Assembly (NCBI RefSeq): GCF_001988955.1
Contig: NZ_CP014263.1
Coordinates: 248,001-312,000, forward strand
From: Spirosoma montaniterrae
GTDB lineage: Bacteria > Bacteroidota > Bacteroidia > Cytophagales > Spirosomataceae
DNA length: 64,000 bases
Direction of reading: 5' to 3'
The position numbers and the translations under genes are program-made. Below the pieces are notes generated by a model, which saw only the letters and a list, made by a program, of their open reading frames with translations, did no database searches and was not told the origin of the DNA. This document shows, piece by piece, positions 1 to 9,601 of this stretch (position 1 is the stretch's first letter; every line of letters starts with the position of its first letter).

Positions 1-2
1 AG

Positions 3-614
3 GCGTTTGCCGAGCATCCCGAAAAGGGGTATGAACTGCTGTTTCGGCGGTATTACGCGCCCCTGTGCAGCCATGCGGCCCGCTTTATCTATGACCGGCA
101 GGCCGCCGAAGACGTAGTGATCGACGTATTCTCGCAGTTCTGGCAGAAACGGCTCGACCTGTCAGTAACCACTTCGTTTCGGGCGTACCTATTTACCATT
201 GTTAGGAATCGGGCGTTCTGGCATCTGCGCCGGGAGTTTGGCCGCGAACTGCCCACCGACAATCTACCCGACGAAGACTTCACCGACGCGTTGGCAACGC
301 CCCTGCAAACGCTGCAATTCAGTGAGTTATACATCACCATCAACGACACCATTCGGTCGGCATCGGCCCATAGTCAGAAGGTGTTTGTGATGAGCCGGTT
401 CGAGGGTAAGAAAAACGCGCAGATCGCCGAAGAACTGGGATTGTCGGTGAAAACCGTGGAAGGCCACATTACTAAAGTGCTCAACCTCTTGCGGCAGGTG
501 TTGCGGCAAGACGGACTGATTTCGGTAGGGCTGCTGCTGGGTGGCTGGCTAAACGCGCAAGGGATAGACCACCTTTTTCGACTCATCGGTATAGCAACTA
601 ATCTGAACGTATGA
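3..614 (+). CDS. ECF RNA polymerase sigma factor (5' end outside window)
   Basis: Open from the first bases of the window, so the true start lies upstream. The visible 203 residues show a sigma-70 region 2 (start of the window to about residue 80, with the RFIYDRQAAEDVVIDVF core-binding helix) and a region 4 HTH near the end (AQIAEELGLSVKTVEGHITK). It resembles FecI-type Bacteroidota ECF factors. Its stop overlaps the FecR start (ATGA), so the two are co-translated. By family knowledge it would be released by the FecR partner when the STN-type SusC receptor just downstream senses its substrate, and would switch on this operon. The substrate is not known. Confidence 0.93.
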   Translation, partial: AFAEHPEKGYELLFRRYYAPLCSHAARFIYDRQAAEDVVIDVFSQFWQKRLDLSVTTSFRAYLFTIVRNRAFWHLRREFGRELPTDNLPDEDFTDALATPLQTLQFSELYITINDTIRSASAHSQKVFVMSRFEGKKNAQIAEELGLSVKTVEGHITKVLNLLRQVLRQDGLISVGLLLGGWLNAQGIDHLFRLIGIATNLNV

Positions 615-1594
615 AGCCCGATCAGTTTAAATCCGTAATTATCAGCTCGTTTGAGGGCCGAAATACCCCCCTGCAACAAACGCTGATTGCCGAATGGCTT
701 CAACAACCGGCCAACCTGGAACTGTATTATCAATGGCTGGAGGAGTGGGAACGGGCCAATCCGCAATTTTTGCCCGATACTGACGTGGCTTTCCGGCGTT
801 CGCTGCAACAGGCAGGCCCGGCTGAGGTGGCGCAGGTAGTGCCGATGCCCGGTCGGCAGTGGGGCCGCTGGCTTATGGCTGCATCGGTGCTGGTGGTTCT
901 GTCAAGCATTGGCTGGCTACTCCGCGACAACATCCGTTACCGGAATGAGCAAACGGCCTACGGTGAACTTCGCACGCTTACCCTGCCCGACGGGAGCCGC
1001 GTAACGCTGAACGCCAACACCCGGCTGCGGTTGCCGCGCTGGCGGTTTGGCACTGGCTCACGCGAGGTGTGGCTAACGGGCGAGGCCGAATTTTCGGTAC
1101 AGCACCTGCCTGAACATCAGCCGTTTGTTGTGCATACGCCCGATGGCCTGAACGTACACGTGCTCGGCACCGAGTTCGTAGTTTACAGCCGGGCGCGGGG
1201 TACGAAAGTGGTCTTGACCAAAGGCCGGGTGCAACTCCAGAACGCCCGTGCCGATACCGCCAAACCGCTGCTGATGCTGCCCGGCGACGTAGTGATGCGT
1301 CCTGCCAATGGGCAGTTAACCCTGCGACACCGGCAGCCATTACCGGTGCATACGGTCTGGAAAAACCATCAGTTTGCATTCAACAATACCCCGGTGGCCG
1401 AGGTGGCCTATCGCATTCGGGAGCAATTCGGCGTAACCGTTATCCTTGCCGACACGGGCTTAGCCAACCGTCGGATTGGTGGTACGTTCAGCGCGCAAAC
1501 CGCCGACGAACTGCTGATCGTAGTGGCGCAATTGCTGGGTGCCGATGTCGTCAAGACCAATTCCCTTCAGTATCAACTTAGTACCAACCCCTAA
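611..1594 (+). CDS. FecR-family anti-sigma factor
   Basis: 327 aa. It has a short cytoplasmic N-terminal part, a single membrane helix at about residues 93-107 (WLMAASVLVVLSSIGWLL), a periplasmic FecR domain (YGELRTLTLPDGSRVTLNANT, then GTEFVVYS) and a C-terminal DUF4974-type domain (FNNTPVAEVAYRIREQFGV). This is the standard Bacteroidota layout for a membrane anti-sigma factor relaying a signal from an outer-membrane receptor with an STN domain. The start overlaps the sigma stop by 4 bases, and the SusC gene follows after 27 bases, so this is one regulatory and transport unit. Confidence 0.93.
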   Translation: MKPDQFKSVIISSFEGRNTPLQQTLIAEWLQQPANLELYYQWLEEWERANPQFLPDTDVAFRRSLQQAGPAEVAQVVPMPGRQWGRWLMAASVLVVLSSIGWLLRDNIRYRNEQTAYGELRTLTLPDGSRVTLNANTRLRLPRWRFGTGSREVWLTGEAEFSVQHLPEHQPFVVHTPDGLNVHVLGTEFVVYSRARGTKVVLTKGRVQLQNARADTAKPLLMLPGDVVMRPANGQLTLRHRQPLPVHTVWKNHQFAFNNTPVAEVAYRIREQFGVTVILADTGLANRRIGGTFSAQTADELLIVVAQLLGADVVKTNSLQYQLSTNP

Positions 1595-1621
1595 TCGTCT
1601 ATTCGTAAACCCAGTACTTCT

Positions 1622-2572
1622 ATGCACAAACTCCTACGCATTCCATTCGTGCTGACGACGGGTTGTTTGCTCAGTGTGCCCCCGTTGCATGCCCAGCTTT
1701 TGGCCCGGCAGTCGGTGGCCCGGCAGCAGGTGGTGGCCCAGCCCGAAACCGGTACGCTCCGGCTCCGCGATGCCATCATGCAACTCAAAAAGCAATATGG
1801 CGTCGATATAATTTTTGAAGAACGCCTGCTCGATGGCATTTCCATTCGGGCCGATCTGCTTACATCTGGTGGCAACGTAGAGCGCACACTGACTAACCTG
1901 CTGCGTTCGACGAAGCTGAGTTACAAACGCGTTCGTCGCGATGCGTTCGTGATTCTGAGTCAGAAATCTGAACAAAAAACCGAACAGAAAACCAGCTATC
2001 AGGAACCCGCCCAGCCGCCACGCCCGGCACCAGTTGGCACCCCCGCCAGTGTTGCTTCGCTCACGCCCAACGCGCTTGTTTTGGGTCGGCCCGAAGACCG
2101 TACCGTGTCGGGATTGGTCACGAGCGAAACGGGCGAAGGACTGCCGGGCGTGAGTGTGGTGGCGAAAGGCTCCAGCCGGGGCACCACCACCGACGGGCAG
2201 GGTCGCTACCGGCTTAATGTCCCCGACGAGGCTACTACGCTCGTTTTCAGCTTTGTGGGCTATCTGTCGCAGGAAGTAGTGATCGGCAACCGGTCGGCGG
2301 TGGACGTGGGCCTGAAGCCTGACGACAAAATGCTCAGTGAAGTAGTGGTCGTGGGCTATGGTACGCAGAAGAAAACTGACCTTACCGGGGCCATTGGCTC
2401 GGTAAACGCTAAAGTACTGGCCGAACGCCCAACGGTCGATATTTTGGGTGCGCTGTCGGGGCAGGTGCCGGGCCTGAACGTCCACAACGGCTCCGGTCGT
2501 CCGGGGGCGGCATTCGGCTCAACATTCGCGGATTTGGTTCGATCAACGCATCGAACACCCCGTTGTATGTGA
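1622..2572 (+). CDS. SusC-family TonB-dependent receptor, N-terminal part (gene frameshifted)
   Basis: First part of one SusC gene whose reading frame breaks at about 2503-2507. It has a signal peptide (residues 1-25), an STN signalling domain (about 40-112, beginning at GTLRLRDAIMQLKKQYGVDI), a carboxypeptidase-regulatory-like domain (about 160-235), a TonB box (EVVVVGYGTQKK) and the start of the plug. After SGRPG the frame changes to an unrelated tail of about 25 residues. One extra G in the five-G run restores a normal plug that joins directly to the downstream frame. The STN domain matches the sigma/FecR pair upstream. Either a real mutation, a phase-variable tract, or a sequencing error. 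Confidence 0.9.
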   Translation: MHKLLRIPFVLTTGCLLSVPPLHAQLLARQSVARQQVVAQPETGTLRLRDAIMQLKKQYGVDIIFEERLLDGISIRADLLTSGGNVERTLTNLLRSTKLSYKRVRRDAFVILSQKSEQKTEQKTSYQEPAQPPRPAPVGTPASVASLTPNALVLGRPEDRTVSGLVTSETGEGLPGVSVVAKGSSRGTTTDGQGRYRLNVPDEATTLVFSFVGYLSQEVVIGNRSAVDVGLKPDDKMLSEVVVVGYGTQKKTDLTGAIGSVNAKVLAERPTVDILGALSGQVPGLNVHNGSGRPGAAFGSTFADLVRSTHRTPRCM

Positions 2573-5094
2573 TCGACGGAATGCTCGATGCCGATATTAC
2601 GCTGTTGAATATCAATGACATTCAGTCGATTGAGGTACTGAAAGATGCCAGTGCTACGGCTATTTACGGCTCGCGCGGGGCGAATGGCGTTATTCTGGTA
2701 ACGACCAAAAGCGGCAGCAAAAAGAACCTGAGCGTGCAGTTTACCAGCACGGTGGGCGTGGGCGTGATGGCCCGCCAGGTCGATGTGCTCGACGCCAACG
2801 AGTTCATGGAACAGCGCGAACGGCTCTGGGCCGACATTGTGGCCCTCGACCCCTCGCAGGCGAACAACAAAATCAACTACGGGCGCGATTATCCGCAATA
2901 TTTTAACCCCGATGGTTCGCCTAAGTTTAATACCAACTGGCAGGACGAAGCCACCCGAACGGCTATTTCGACCCAGAACCACGTAACGCTATCGGGCGGC
3001 ACCGATAAGTTTACGGGCGGGTTTTCGGCAGGCTATCAGAACGAACAGGGCATTATCATCAACACCGACCTGCAAAAAACCAGCCTGCGTTTCTTCGGCG
3101 ATTATACCGTGAACAAGTGGCTGAAAGTGGGTAGTACGATCACCTACGGGGGCGTTACGCAAAACCGTCCCGACGACATTGGGGTAGGGGCCACCAGCAT
3201 CGGGCGGCACATGATTGAACTGCCGCCCTACCTGCCCGTGAAAAATGCCGATGGCAGCTACACGAAAATGAACGACATAAAACGCCCCAACGGGCAGTGG
3301 GACGTATACCACGGCATAAACGTAGTGGCACTGCTGGAGCGCGAAATGAAATATTTCTATACCGATCATCAGATTCTGAGCAACAACTACATCGAACTGA
3401 CGCTGGCCAAAGGGCTGACACTACGGTCGACTTACGCCAAGAAGATGCGGTTGTCGAACTTCGATCAGTACCGCACCCGCGACTACGATCAGTATGAATT
3501 GATGAACGTTGCGTCGCTGGGTAACGAACGGCGTAACAACTGGCAGTTGGAAAACTTCCTGACCTTCGACCGGCAAATCGGTGCCGACCACCGCCTGGGC
3601 GTACTGGCCGGGGCAAGCTGGTTCCACGATACGTACTTTGGGTTTTCGGCTTCGGCCAGCCGCTTCACCGACGAGTATTTTGGGTACTACAACCTCGGTC
3701 AGGGTACCAATCCGCACAATGTAGGAAGCGGCTATAGGGCCTCCAAGCTGAACTCGTACTTCACGCGGGTCAACTACGCTTACAAAGACCGGTATTTGCT
3801 GACCGCCACGGGCCGTTACGATGGGTCGAGCCGGTTTGGGGCCAACAACCGCTACGCCTTCTTCCCGTCGATGGCACTGGGCTGGCGTGTGTCGGAAGAG
3901 CCGTTTCTAAAAGGCAATCCTACTGTTACCAACATGAAACTGCGCGGTAGCTTTGGCGAAACAGGCAACAGTGCCATCGGCGAATACGACGCACTGGGCA
4001 GGCCGGGTGTGCAGACGGTCATTTTCGACAAGCAGCGCGCGGTTGGCAGTTCGCAGGGAGAAATGCCCAACTTCGACCTACGCTGGGAACGTAACCGCGA
4101 ACTGAACGTTGGCATCGAACTCGACCTCTTCAATCGCATCTCGCTCACGGGCGACTACTACGTCCGCAAAACCTCCGACCTGTTGTTCCGACGCCCTACG
4201 GCGCGGTTTACGGGCTATGGCAGTTTCCTGAGCAACATTGGCTCGGTGCAAAACAAGGGCGTTGAGCTTCAGTTGCGGACGCAGAACATCATAAAAAGCA
4301 ACTTCAACTGGTCATCGTCGTTCCTCTTCTCAGCCAATCGTAGTAAGATTCTGTCGCTGGGCGAGCGGAACGAAGATATCTTCCTGAACGTCAACGGATG
4401 GGGAAGAACGCAAATCATGCGTGTAGGCGAGCCGGTGGCGGTATTCTGGGGCTATACCCGTTTGGGCACCTGGGGCACGGCGGAGGTGGACGAAGCCAAA
4501 CGCTACAACCGGCGACCGGGCGACATCAAGCTGAAAGACGTGAACAGCGACGGGCGGTATGACGAGCGCGATGCCAGCATCATTGGCAACCCATTTCCGA
4601 AGTTTGAACTGCTGGTCAATAATACGCTCACCTACAAAAACTGGAATCTTACTGTCGATATACGTATGGTGCAGGGCAACGACATTGCCGATGCGTCGAT
4701 GTTTTTGATTGGCGACCGCAACCAGTACGGCAACAACTACACGAAGTTCTACCGCGAGTCGTGGACGCCCACCAATCAGAACACCATGCAACCCCGTGTG
4801 CGGGCCAACAGCGAAGCCTTTGGTTTGCTCGATACACGCCACATTTTCGACGGTTCGTTTATTCGGGGGCAGAACCTGACGCTCTCGTATAACCTGCCCA
4901 ACGCGCTGCTGCAACGGCTGCGGATGTCGAACCTGCGGCTGTTTACGAACCTGCAAAACTTCTTCGTGATCGATACGTATCACGGCTTCGACCCCGAAGT
5001 AGCTACGTATCCCGGTCAGTTCAGCGTGGGCAACGACCTCTATAGCTATCCCAAAGCCCGCGTGTTCAACTTTGGTCTTAACCTAACTCTCTAA
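2563..5094 (+). CDS. SusC-family TonB-dependent receptor, plug end and beta-barrel (second part of frameshifted gene)
   Basis: Continues the gene that starts at 1622. The open frame extends upstream of this nominal start (residues LNIRGFGSINASNTP precede YVIDG), showing that it is not an independent gene. It holds the rest of the plug (IQSIEVLKDASATAIYGSRGANGVILVTTKSG) and the full outer-membrane barrel, ending in the usual aromatic-rich final strand (VFNFGLNLTL). SusC proteins import oligosaccharides across the outer membrane with a SusD lid, which is encoded 12 bases downstream. If the frameshift is real, the barrel would have no signal peptide and no function. Confidence 0.9.
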   Translation: MYVIDGMLDADITLLNINDIQSIEVLKDASATAIYGSRGANGVILVTTKSGSKKNLSVQFTSTVGVGVMARQVDVLDANEFMEQRERLWADIVALDPSQANNKINYGRDYPQYFNPDGSPKFNTNWQDEATRTAISTQNHVTLSGGTDKFTGGFSAGYQNEQGIIINTDLQKTSLRFFGDYTVNKWLKVGSTITYGGVTQNRPDDIGVGATSIGRHMIELPPYLPVKNADGSYTKMNDIKRPNGQWDVYHGINVVALLEREMKYFYTDHQILSNNYIELTLAKGLTLRSTYAKKMRLSNFDQYRTRDYDQYELMNVASLGNERRNNWQLENFLTFDRQIGADHRLGVLAGASWFHDTYFGFSASASRFTDEYFGYYNLGQGTNPHNVGSGYRASKLNSYFTRVNYAYKDRYLLTATGRYDGSSRFGANNRYAFFPSMALGWRVSEEPFLKGNPTVTNMKLRGSFGETGNSAIGEYDALGRPGVQTVIFDKQRAVGSSQGEMPNFDLRWERNRELNVGIELDLFNRISLTGDYYVRKTSDLLFRRPTARFTGYGSFLSNIGSVQNKGVELQLRTQNIIKSNFNWSSSFLFSANRSKILSLGERNEDIFLNVNGWGRTQIMRVGEPVAVFWGYTRLGTWGTAEVDEAKRYNRRPGDIKLKDVNSDGRYDERDASIIGNPFPKFELLVNNTLTYKNWNLTVDIRMVQGNDIADASMFLIGDRNQYGNNYTKFYRESWTPTNQNTMQPRVRANSEAFGLLDTRHIFDGSFIRGQNLTLSYNLPNALLQRLRMSNLRLFTNLQNFFVIDTYHGFDPEVATYPGQFSVGNDLYSYPKARVFNFGLNLTL

Positions 5095-5106
5095 CTGCCA
5101 GCATCC

Positions 5107-6579
5107 ATGCGACACATTACCTACTGCCTGATCGCCGGTCTGTTAACGCTGACAGCCTGCAACGACTGGCTGACCGAAATGCCCCGGTCGAGCAAACCCA
5201 TTGGCGGTGCTACCCGCGTCGATGCGCAGGCATCGGTCGATGGTATCTACGCTTTCCTGCGTCAGCCTTATGACAAGGGCGGCTATGCCAATATGGGTTT
5301 TAGTATTCTCGAATTGCCCACAGGCCAGTATTTGTCGGCGGCAATCGACGACTTTAGCGCGAAAGAAGTGGCCGATCTGGTGTATACCCGCAATAACGGC
5401 CACTTTGCCGGATGGTGGAACAGCAGCTACGGCGGTATTCAGGCGGCCAACATCGCCATCAATACCATTCCGACCATCACCGACGCAGCTCTGACCGCCG
5501 ATTTGCGGAGTCAGCTTCTGGGCGAAGCGCGGTTTCTGCGGGCGTACTATTACTTTAATCTGGTGCGGATGTTCGGCGATATTCCCATCGTGCTGACCAC
5601 CACTACGTCGATTGCCGACGGGCAGATTGGCAAGTCGTCGGTAAAAGACGTGTACGAGAAGGTGATTGTGCCCGATTTGCTCTTCGCCGAGCAGCAAAAA
5701 TTACCGCTCGTCTCTACGTCGGGGCGCGTGGCGAACGGAGCCGTAAAAGGCTTGCTGGCGAAGGTCTATCTGACAATGGCCGGCCTGCCGCTTCAGCAAA
5801 AAGATAAGTACGCGCTGGCAAAAGCAAAGGCTAAAGAAGTGATGGATGGCCGCTACAAACTGTTCCAGACGGATGCAGCTCTAACCTGGTTCGACAAGCT
5901 GAACAATGCCAGTTTCGACAACCGCGAAGAGAATATGTTTATGGTGCAATATGCTGTAAACCTGGTCAATAATACGTTCTCTATTTACTTTGCGCCCGTG
6001 AGCGCGGCTGGTAAACTGACCTCGGCGGGCATTCACTTTGGCGGTATGGTGCCTACCACTACGTTCTTCAACTCGTATGCTGCCACCGACCTTCGGGCGC
6101 AGAACCGGGGCTTTTTCTTCACGGAATACGAGGGTATCAAGTTCGACCGCTCGGTGTATAAATACTTCGACAAAGGCTTGCGGACAACGGCCCCCAACGG
6201 CAACAAAAGCATCCCGCTCCTGCGCTACGCCGACGTATTACTCATCTACGCCGAAGCCCAGAATGCCGCCGACGGTAGCCCCGATGCCGATGCTTACGCG
6301 GCTATCAACGCCATCCGCGCCCGGTCGGGCCTGACCGCGTTGGCGGGATTATCGAAAGACCAGTTCGAGCAGGCCGTTTGGCGCGAGCGGGCGTGGGAGC
6401 TTACCTGCGAGGGCGTGACGTGGTTCGATATGAAACGTACAGGCAAAGTTTTCAACGGCACCAACTTCGTAAACGTAGTGGGCTACACGCTGCCCACTGG
6501 CAAGGTGATTCGGGAAGAGAACCTGTATTTCCTGATTCCGCAATCGGAGATTGACGTTAACCCACAACTGGGGAATTAA
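5107..6579 (+). CDS. SusD/RagB-family outer-membrane lipoprotein
   Basis: 490 aa. The lipoprotein signal ends in a lipobox with Cys18 (LLTLTAC), followed by the DWL segment common after the Cys in SusD proteins. Typical SusD features are visible: LLGEARFLRAYYYFNLVRMFGDIPIV at about 140 (TPR-like region) and the C-terminal RERAWELTCEGVTWFDMKRTGK motif. It sits 12 bases after the SusC gene, the normal order of a polysaccharide-utilisation locus, and would bind the glycan at the cell surface and close over SusC. Confidence 0.96.
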   Translation: MRHITYCLIAGLLTLTACNDWLTEMPRSSKPIGGATRVDAQASVDGIYAFLRQPYDKGGYANMGFSILELPTGQYLSAAIDDFSAKEVADLVYTRNNGHFAGWWNSSYGGIQAANIAINTIPTITDAALTADLRSQLLGEARFLRAYYYFNLVRMFGDIPIVLTTTTSIADGQIGKSSVKDVYEKVIVPDLLFAEQQKLPLVSTSGRVANGAVKGLLAKVYLTMAGLPLQQKDKYALAKAKAKEVMDGRYKLFQTDAALTWFDKLNNASFDNREENMFMVQYAVNLVNNTFSIYFAPVSAAGKLTSAGIHFGGMVPTTTFFNSYAATDLRAQNRGFFFTEYEGIKFDRSVYKYFDKGLRTTAPNGNKSIPLLRYADVLLIYAEAQNAADGSPDADAYAAINAIRARSGLTALAGLSKDQFEQAVWRERAWELTCEGVTWFDMKRTGKVFNGTNFVNVVGYTLPTGKVIREENLYFLIPQSEIDVNPQLGN

Positions 6580-6662
6580 TTGTGGGGTATTATTAATTAG
6601 GTTGGTTGGTGCTCGTGTAGCCGACGTCTGTCGGCTATTCGACTTTATACGCAGTTTATTGC

Positions 6663-7958
6663 ATGAATAAATATCGTATTACTCTGATTGTCAGTTTGTT
6701 TTATACAGCGTCGTTGGCGCAATCTTCGCCTGCTGCCAAACCCGAATATGGCTTCTCGCGCACGAAAAGCCCGTTCCGCTGGGCCGATAACACGCCAGCC
6801 GGTTGCCCGTTTCCAAAAAGCCCGCGCTTTGCCAAACTGCTGTTTTCGGGTCGATATGCCAACTATACCAATGGCGATACGTGGTATCCGTCGTGGGCCG
6901 ATGACGACGCGCTGTACTCACCCTGGACCGACGGCTATATACTGCGCACCGACGTGTTTGAACCGTTTCAGGAGTCGCATCCGGGGCTGGCCTGCAACTC
7001 GCTCGACTTTATGGGTCGCAAGGCTGCTACGGGCAATGCGAAAATTGTGGGCAACGACCCACTGAACCTGCAGATTGTGCCGTTGGGGCGCACCGACGGG
7101 CCACCCGCGCCCTACGGTGGTCGCTACCCGTGCGGATCGCTGGTGCATAACGGCGTCTGGTATTACGGCACTTACTGCCTGACCAACAACCCCACCAACG
7201 ACTGTGGCGGCAACGGCTGGACCGAGATGGGGCCGTTTGTAGGCTTCCGCACCTCAACCGATTACGGCAAAACGTGGCAGGAAACGCCCCACACGCCCGT
7301 CAAACCTATTTTCGGTGAAAATCCGGCGCAGGCCAAAGTTAAAATTGGGTCGCCCCACTTTGTTGATTTTGGAAAAAATATGCAGCACTCGCCCGATGGT
7401 TATGCCTACCTGACCGCGCATGGGGCCACCAACCCGGCTGTATGTAACAACTGGATACAGGGCGATGAAATCTACCTGATTCGGGTAAAACCTTCGCTCC
7501 AGACCCTGAACGATCCGAATGCCTACGAGTTTTACGCCGGAAAAGACAAGGCCGGAAAGCCTATCTGGAGCCGCCAGTTCGCCGACCTGAAACCGCTTTT
7601 GACATGGGATGGACATTTGGGCTGCGTAACGGTGACGTACAACCCCGGCCTCAAGAAATACCTGATGTGCATCAGCCGGGGCATTCAGGTCGAAAAAGCT
7701 GACAAAGGCCCAACCAACCTCCGTTACGACACCATGATTCTGGAAGCCGACGCGCTTACCGGCAACTGGAAACTGCTGCAATACCTCGACAGGTTTGGCC
7801 CGATGGCCTATTTCGTCAACATCCCGTCGAAGTTTATCTCACCCGATGGCCGCACCATGTGGCTCAGCTACTCGGCCAACTGGGACGACAAAAACCGCTA
7901 TGGCAACCCCGCAGGCAGCTATTATTCTTTCTCACTGCACGAGATCATGATGGAATGA
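6663..7958 (+). CDS. Secreted protein, probable beta-propeller glycoside hydrolase-like
   Basis: 431 aa with a signal peptide ending near residue 19 (TASLAQ). The mature part is rich in Trp, Tyr, Gly and Asp, with repeated strand-turn segments (GDTWYPSWADDDALYSPWTDG, GSLVHNGVWYYGTYC, FRTSTDYGKTWQETP, DGRTMWLSYSANW) that look like blades of a five- or six-bladed propeller as in DUF4185, GH43, GH117 or sialidase-like proteins. The DYGKTW segment resembles a sialidase Asp-box. It is the last gene of the SusC/SusD operon, which suggests it acts on the glycan imported there. The exact family and substrate cannot be fixed from sequence reading alone. Confidence 0.6.
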   Translation: MNKYRITLIVSLFYTASLAQSSPAAKPEYGFSRTKSPFRWADNTPAGCPFPKSPRFAKLLFSGRYANYTNGDTWYPSWADDDALYSPWTDGYILRTDVFEPFQESHPGLACNSLDFMGRKAATGNAKIVGNDPLNLQIVPLGRTDGPPAPYGGRYPCGSLVHNGVWYYGTYCLTNNPTNDCGGNGWTEMGPFVGFRTSTDYGKTWQETPHTPVKPIFGENPAQAKVKIGSPHFVDFGKNMQHSPDGYAYLTAHGATNPAVCNNWIQGDEIYLIRVKPSLQTLNDPNAYEFYAGKDKAGKPIWSRQFADLKPLLTWDGHLGCVTVTYNPGLKKYLMCISRGIQVEKADKGPTNLRYDTMILEADALTGNWKLLQYLDRFGPMAYFVNIPSKFISPDGRTMWLSYSANWDDKNRYGNPAGSYYSFSLHEIMME

Positions 7959-7971
7959 AAATGGGTGAGTT

Positions 7972-9222
7972 TCACCACCGCACCTGCCCGTTGCCAGTGA
8001 CAATCCACTTTTCGGTCACTAACTTTTCGAGCGCGAACGGGCCACGGGCGTGGAGTTTCTGCGTCGAAATACCAATTTCGGCACCTAACCCGAAACAGCC
8101 GCCATCGGTAAAGCGTGTCGATGCGTTGGCGTACACGGCAGCCGCATCGACTTCGGCCAGAAACCGGTCGATAACGGCCTGATTCTGCGAAAGAATGGCC
8201 TCCGAATGCCGCGACGAATACGTTTGAATGTGCGACAGGGCTTCGTCTGGCCCGTCAACAACTTTTATGGCACATTTATAATCCAGAAACTCGCGGCCAA
8301 AGTCTTCGTCACGAGCGGGTTGCAGGTTGGTGTAGCCCGCGTTCTGCAAAATGCCAAACGCCATTTCGTCGGCAAACACCTCGACGTTCCACCTGGCAAA
8401 GTCTTCGGTCAGCAGGGGCAGCAACCGGTCGGCTATGGCGGTATCGACCAGCACACAATCGAGGGCGTTGCATACCGATGGGCGCGAGACTTTAGCATTC
8501 ACGACAATAGCCGCAGCTTTTGCCAGATCAGCCGAGGCTTCGACGTAGGTGTGGCATACGCCCGCGCCGGTTTCAATAGTTGGCACGAGCGAATTTTTCC
8601 GCACAAACTGAATCAGCGACTCCGACCCGCGCGGAATAATAATATCGACATAGCGCACTGCCGTGAGCAGTTCGTTGACTACGGCACGGTCGGGCGGTAG
8701 CAGCGTAACGGCGGCCTTCGGTACACCAAACTCGGCCAACACACTCTGTATCAGACCAACTAAATAGCGGTTAGAAAAGTCAGCTTCTTTGCCCCCTTTC
8801 AGCACACAGGCATTGCCTGACCGCAGACAAAGCGACGCCACGTCTACCGTAACGTTGGGCCGGGCTTCATAAATAACGCCCACCACGCCGAGCGGTACGG
8901 TCATTTTTTTCAGCCGCAGTCCAGGTTCAATCTCCCGTTCGAGCAGCACTTCTCCGGCGGGGTCGGGCAGCAGGGCCACGTCGCGCAGGCTGTCGGCCAG
9001 GCCCTGAACGCGGGCTTCGGTCAATTTGAGCCGGTCGAATTTGGGGTCGGCAGGGTCCATGCGGTCGAGGTCGCGCCGATTTTCGGCCACGATTTGGGCC
9101 GTATGGTCGATCAGTACGTTAGCAAGCTGGTTGAGGAGGTCGGTTTTACGGGCGGGCGAGAGCCGTCGAACGGTAGCAGCAGCCTGTTGTGTTGCTTGCA
9201 GAAGGGGCGTTATCGGTGTCAT
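7972..9222 (-). CDS. proA: Gamma-glutamyl phosphate reductase
   Basis: 416 aa, full length for ProA. It reduces L-glutamyl 5-phosphate to glutamate 5-semialdehyde in proline synthesis, using NADPH. Recognisable segments are VPLGVVGVIYEARPNVTVD (about 110-128), NACVLKGGKEA, the region around the catalytic Cys (SRPSVCNALDCVLVD) and the end ARGPFALEKLVTEKW. The start overlaps the stop of the preceding small gene by 4 bases (ATGA), so proA translation is coupled to a toxin-like gene lying between it and proB, which is unusual. The convergent secreted-protein gene ends 13 bases away. Confidence 0.97.
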   Translation of the reverse strand: MTPITPLLQATQQAAATVRRLSPARKTDLLNQLANVLIDHTAQIVAENRRDLDRMDPADPKFDRLKLTEARVQGLADSLRDVALLPDPAGEVLLEREIEPGLRLKKMTVPLGVVGVIYEARPNVTVDVASLCLRSGNACVLKGGKEADFSNRYLVGLIQSVLAEFGVPKAAVTLLPPDRAVVNELLTAVRYVDIIIPRGSESLIQFVRKNSLVPTIETGAGVCHTYVEASADLAKAAAIVVNAKVSRPSVCNALDCVLVDTAIADRLLPLLTEDFARWNVEVFADEMAFGILQNAGYTNLQPARDEDFGREFLDYKCAIKVVDGPDEALSHIQTYSSRHSEAILSQNQAVIDRFLAEVDAAAVYANASTRFTDGGCFGLGAEIGISTQKLHARGPFALEKLVTEKWIVTGNGQVRW

Positions 9223-9584
9223 GGTTGGGGTAATTGGAGTTCGGTGGCGATAAATTCGAGAACGTCGGATAACGTAACACTATAGCTTTCTACTACCACT
9301 TCTGCACCGCCCCGGTAATCATGCTTATGGTGGGGGAACGAAGCTAATTTTGGGAAATGCGGCACATTATCCCAACGCATCAGCCAGATTGCATCGGCTG
9401 TCTGCCAGTGATAGGCATAACTATGTTTAACTTCGTCAGTGTATTCTTTCGTGAACAATAATGAACCGTCGGTCAAGACAATCCGAAGCTTCAAATGCGC
9501 TGCACCATCAAAGTCATAGAAATCCAAAACGTCATAATCGGATACAAGCGAATGGTGGTGCAACCAGTGTATAGATTCAGTCAT
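9219..9584 (-). CDS. TumE/DUF6516-like toxin candidate
   Basis: 121 aa, rich in His, Tyr, Trp and Asp. Segments such as YDVLDFYDFDGAAHLKLRIVLTDGSLL, KEYTDEVKHSYAYHW, IWLMRWDNVPHFP and FPHHKHDY recall the DUF6516 (TumE) family, seen as the toxin half of type II-like pairs. It follows an 89-aa gene by 17 bases, matching an antitoxin-toxin order, and overlaps the proA start by 4 bases. Function is inferred from family resemblance and pairing; no catalytic test is implied. Confidence 0.6.
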   Translation of the reverse strand: MTESIHWLHHHSLVSDYDVLDFYDFDGAAHLKLRIVLTDGSLLFTKEYTDEVKHSYAYHWQTADAIWLMRWDNVPHFPKLASFPHHKHDYRGGAEVVVESYSVTLSDVLEFIATELQLPQP

Positions 9585-9601
9585 AAACTACTTTTCAGGA
9601 G

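Noticed and set aside
1634..2485. Long open frame on the minus strand opposite the first SusC gene (283 codons)
   Set aside because: It lies wholly antisense to a clear SusC N-terminus, has no recognisable domain and reflects GC-rich codon use on the other strand.
2503..2563. Programmed ribosomal frameshifting as explanation of the split SusC
   Set aside because: The shift is at a plain G run without a typical slippery heptamer or a clear downstream stem, and SusC genes are normally single frames. A mutation or sequencing error is simpler.
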